From: Glandiceps talaboti
Lineage: Eukaryota; Hemichordata; Enteropneusta; Spengelidae
DNA length: 60,000 nt
Direction: 5' to 3'
NCBI RefSeq assembly: GCF_964340395.1
Contig: NC_135550.1
Span: forward strand, 16,847,484 to 16,907,483
Position 1 is the first letter of the stretch. The number at the start of each line of letters is the position of its first letter. Shown here piece by piece: positions 58,681-60,000 of the stretch. The position numbers and the translations under genes were made by a program. The notes under the pieces were generated by a model. It was not told where the DNA came from, made no database searches, and saw only the letters and a list, made by a program, of their open reading frames with translations.

Positions 58681-60000
58681 GTTTTACTCTACTATTTACA
58701 GACGAAATCAACTTCTAATTTACATGTACAATGTCAAAAGCATTGTTATATCAAAAATTTTCAGTGAACATATATATTGTTGTTGTCTGATCTAAAAATA
58801 ATACCTAAGTTACAGATAGTGCAGCTTTAATGTTTTACCATGCTATGTTTAATACAGGAAGGGGAAATAGTGTAAATGACATATAAAAAATGTGATATGC
58901 TACATTACCTAACACTGGAAAGGGAAACTTCAGTATGTTCTGCCATTATGAAAACACTGCCATACAAAAATCTATAAAACTGAAAATCTCAAATTACCAC
59001 CACATGGTTTCTGTGTCGGCATCATAATCTTGTCACCTACACACCTTAGTAGTTACATGAATCAGTAAACTTATACACACCTAAATGCAAAATGATCAAA
59101 TTTCCTGTTGTTTAATGATGAATTCCCAAATAATTTTTTTTTTTTTTTTAAATGGGTAAAGCAGTTAGCATACTGTCTACATAGCTTATGTTACTAGGAA
59201 GAAAACATGAATGGTTGAAGTCCTTTAAATAATCAATAACTACTCATTCAGTTGTATTCCTGGTACTTGTTGGCGCCACTCTGATCAATGCTTGATGTTG
59301 TTTGTTGCAAGACAATTACAACTGTGATTTTGTGGTTGATATGTCCCCAACAACCCACCTCCTTGTATAACATGTCTACAATTACTAATACTGCATACAC
59401 AGTTAATTTTTCAAGTACTTCCTTCTAGGCATATATGACGTTGACATCAAAATGTCACACCGACAGAAAAAAAGAAGAAGATATTATTCAAATTTTAAGA
59501 CATGATGGCTTTCTTTTTTTGTTTGTGTGTCGTTACGTTACCTGGTTATATATAATGTATAATACAATCCTTGCAACATTGAAGAAAAATACAAAAACGT
59601 TGAAAATCTCTGTCTTGCAACTACTTCCCCATACACACAGACAGACGGACTGACATTCCAATCCTATAGGTACTAAAAAATCCAAGTACTAACAAATCAC
59701 TTCTTAAATCTCATGACAGACTTTAACAGCACACTGATTATTAGCAGAATGGTTCCTTTCTTAAAGGGGATTCACACTTGACAGTATAGAATTCTCTGGG
59801 GCCGCTCTGAAATTTTAGTCCAACCTAAAAGTACTGTGTGAAAGCGGTAAGGTGGTCTAAGTACAACTTAGTTTAGTTTAGGCCGAAAAGGCTGATGAAG
59901 CCCACACTAAAATATAGTCTGGACCAGACTTGTCAATGTGAAGGCATTTTTAATCTCAGATAACATAATAAGATAATCAAAACATCCTGGAACTTGTCGT

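Larger units (their letters stand above)
55991..60000 (-). other. FoxN2/3: FoxN2/3 intron upstream of the forkhead exon (continues off the window)
   Basis: The rest of the forkhead (ending just before T-I-G-K-G, phase 0) was searched for and not seen, so the preceding exon should lie beyond 60000. Only repeats and low-complexity tracts are visible here. Confidence 0.7.

Overview
This is animal (metazoan) nuclear DNA. It is AT-rich, with short exons bounded by GT/AG splice sites and long introns full of minisatellites, microsatellites and small DNA transposons. Three protein-coding genes can be read, all conserved across animals. Abundant intronic minisatellites, one of them copying a 5' splice site, recall what I remember of amphioxus (Branchiostoma) intronic minisatellites. 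A lancelet or another marine invertebrate is my best guess; the sequence alone does not prove it.

Layout. Positions 1-8372 hold no recognisable exon. They carry tandem repeats, foldback elements and a GGAC-tailed dispersed repeat, and probably the unseen 3' end of PPP1R21. Positions 8373-22709 (minus strand) are PPP1R21. Fifteen coding exons were rebuilt with matching phases (695 codons from the start codon); about the last 80 residues expected from the family were not found. Positions 22710-23008 are a compact divergent promoter. Positions 23009-25167 (plus strand) are TMEM223 in two exons, complete at 281 residues. Positions 25168-32548 are intergenic, with a 20-bp minisatellite and, just past the FoxN stop codon, a GT/GTAC/GTAT microsatellite. 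Positions 32549-55990 (minus strand) are the last five coding exons (307 residues) of a FOXN2/3-class forkhead gene. Its first exons, with most of the forkhead domain, lie beyond position 60000. Its 15.4-kb intron contains a 3.1-kb satellite of about 68 monomers and a 0.97-kb TTAA-flanked element.

How the genes relate. PPP1R21 is an endosomal Rab5-effector subunit (FERRY complex), TMEM223 a mitochondrial inner-membrane protein linked to cytochrome c oxidase assembly, and FOXN2/3 a nuclear transcription factor. They form no pathway. However, FOXN2 followed by PPP1R21 on the same strand is also, as I recall, the human 2p16.3 arrangement, so this looks like old microsynteny with TMEM223 between them on the opposite strand.

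Most notable structures: (1) a 36-bp minisatellite at the end of PPP1R21 exon 11 that copies the 5' splice site about 14 times in an open frame; (2) a 96-bp triplication of the acceptor and first 22 codons of PPP1R21 exon 8, in which upstream acceptors would meet an in-frame stop; (3) a nested transposon whose empty target site also lies in this window; (4) RFX X-box-like 14-mers recurring around and within the FoxN gene.
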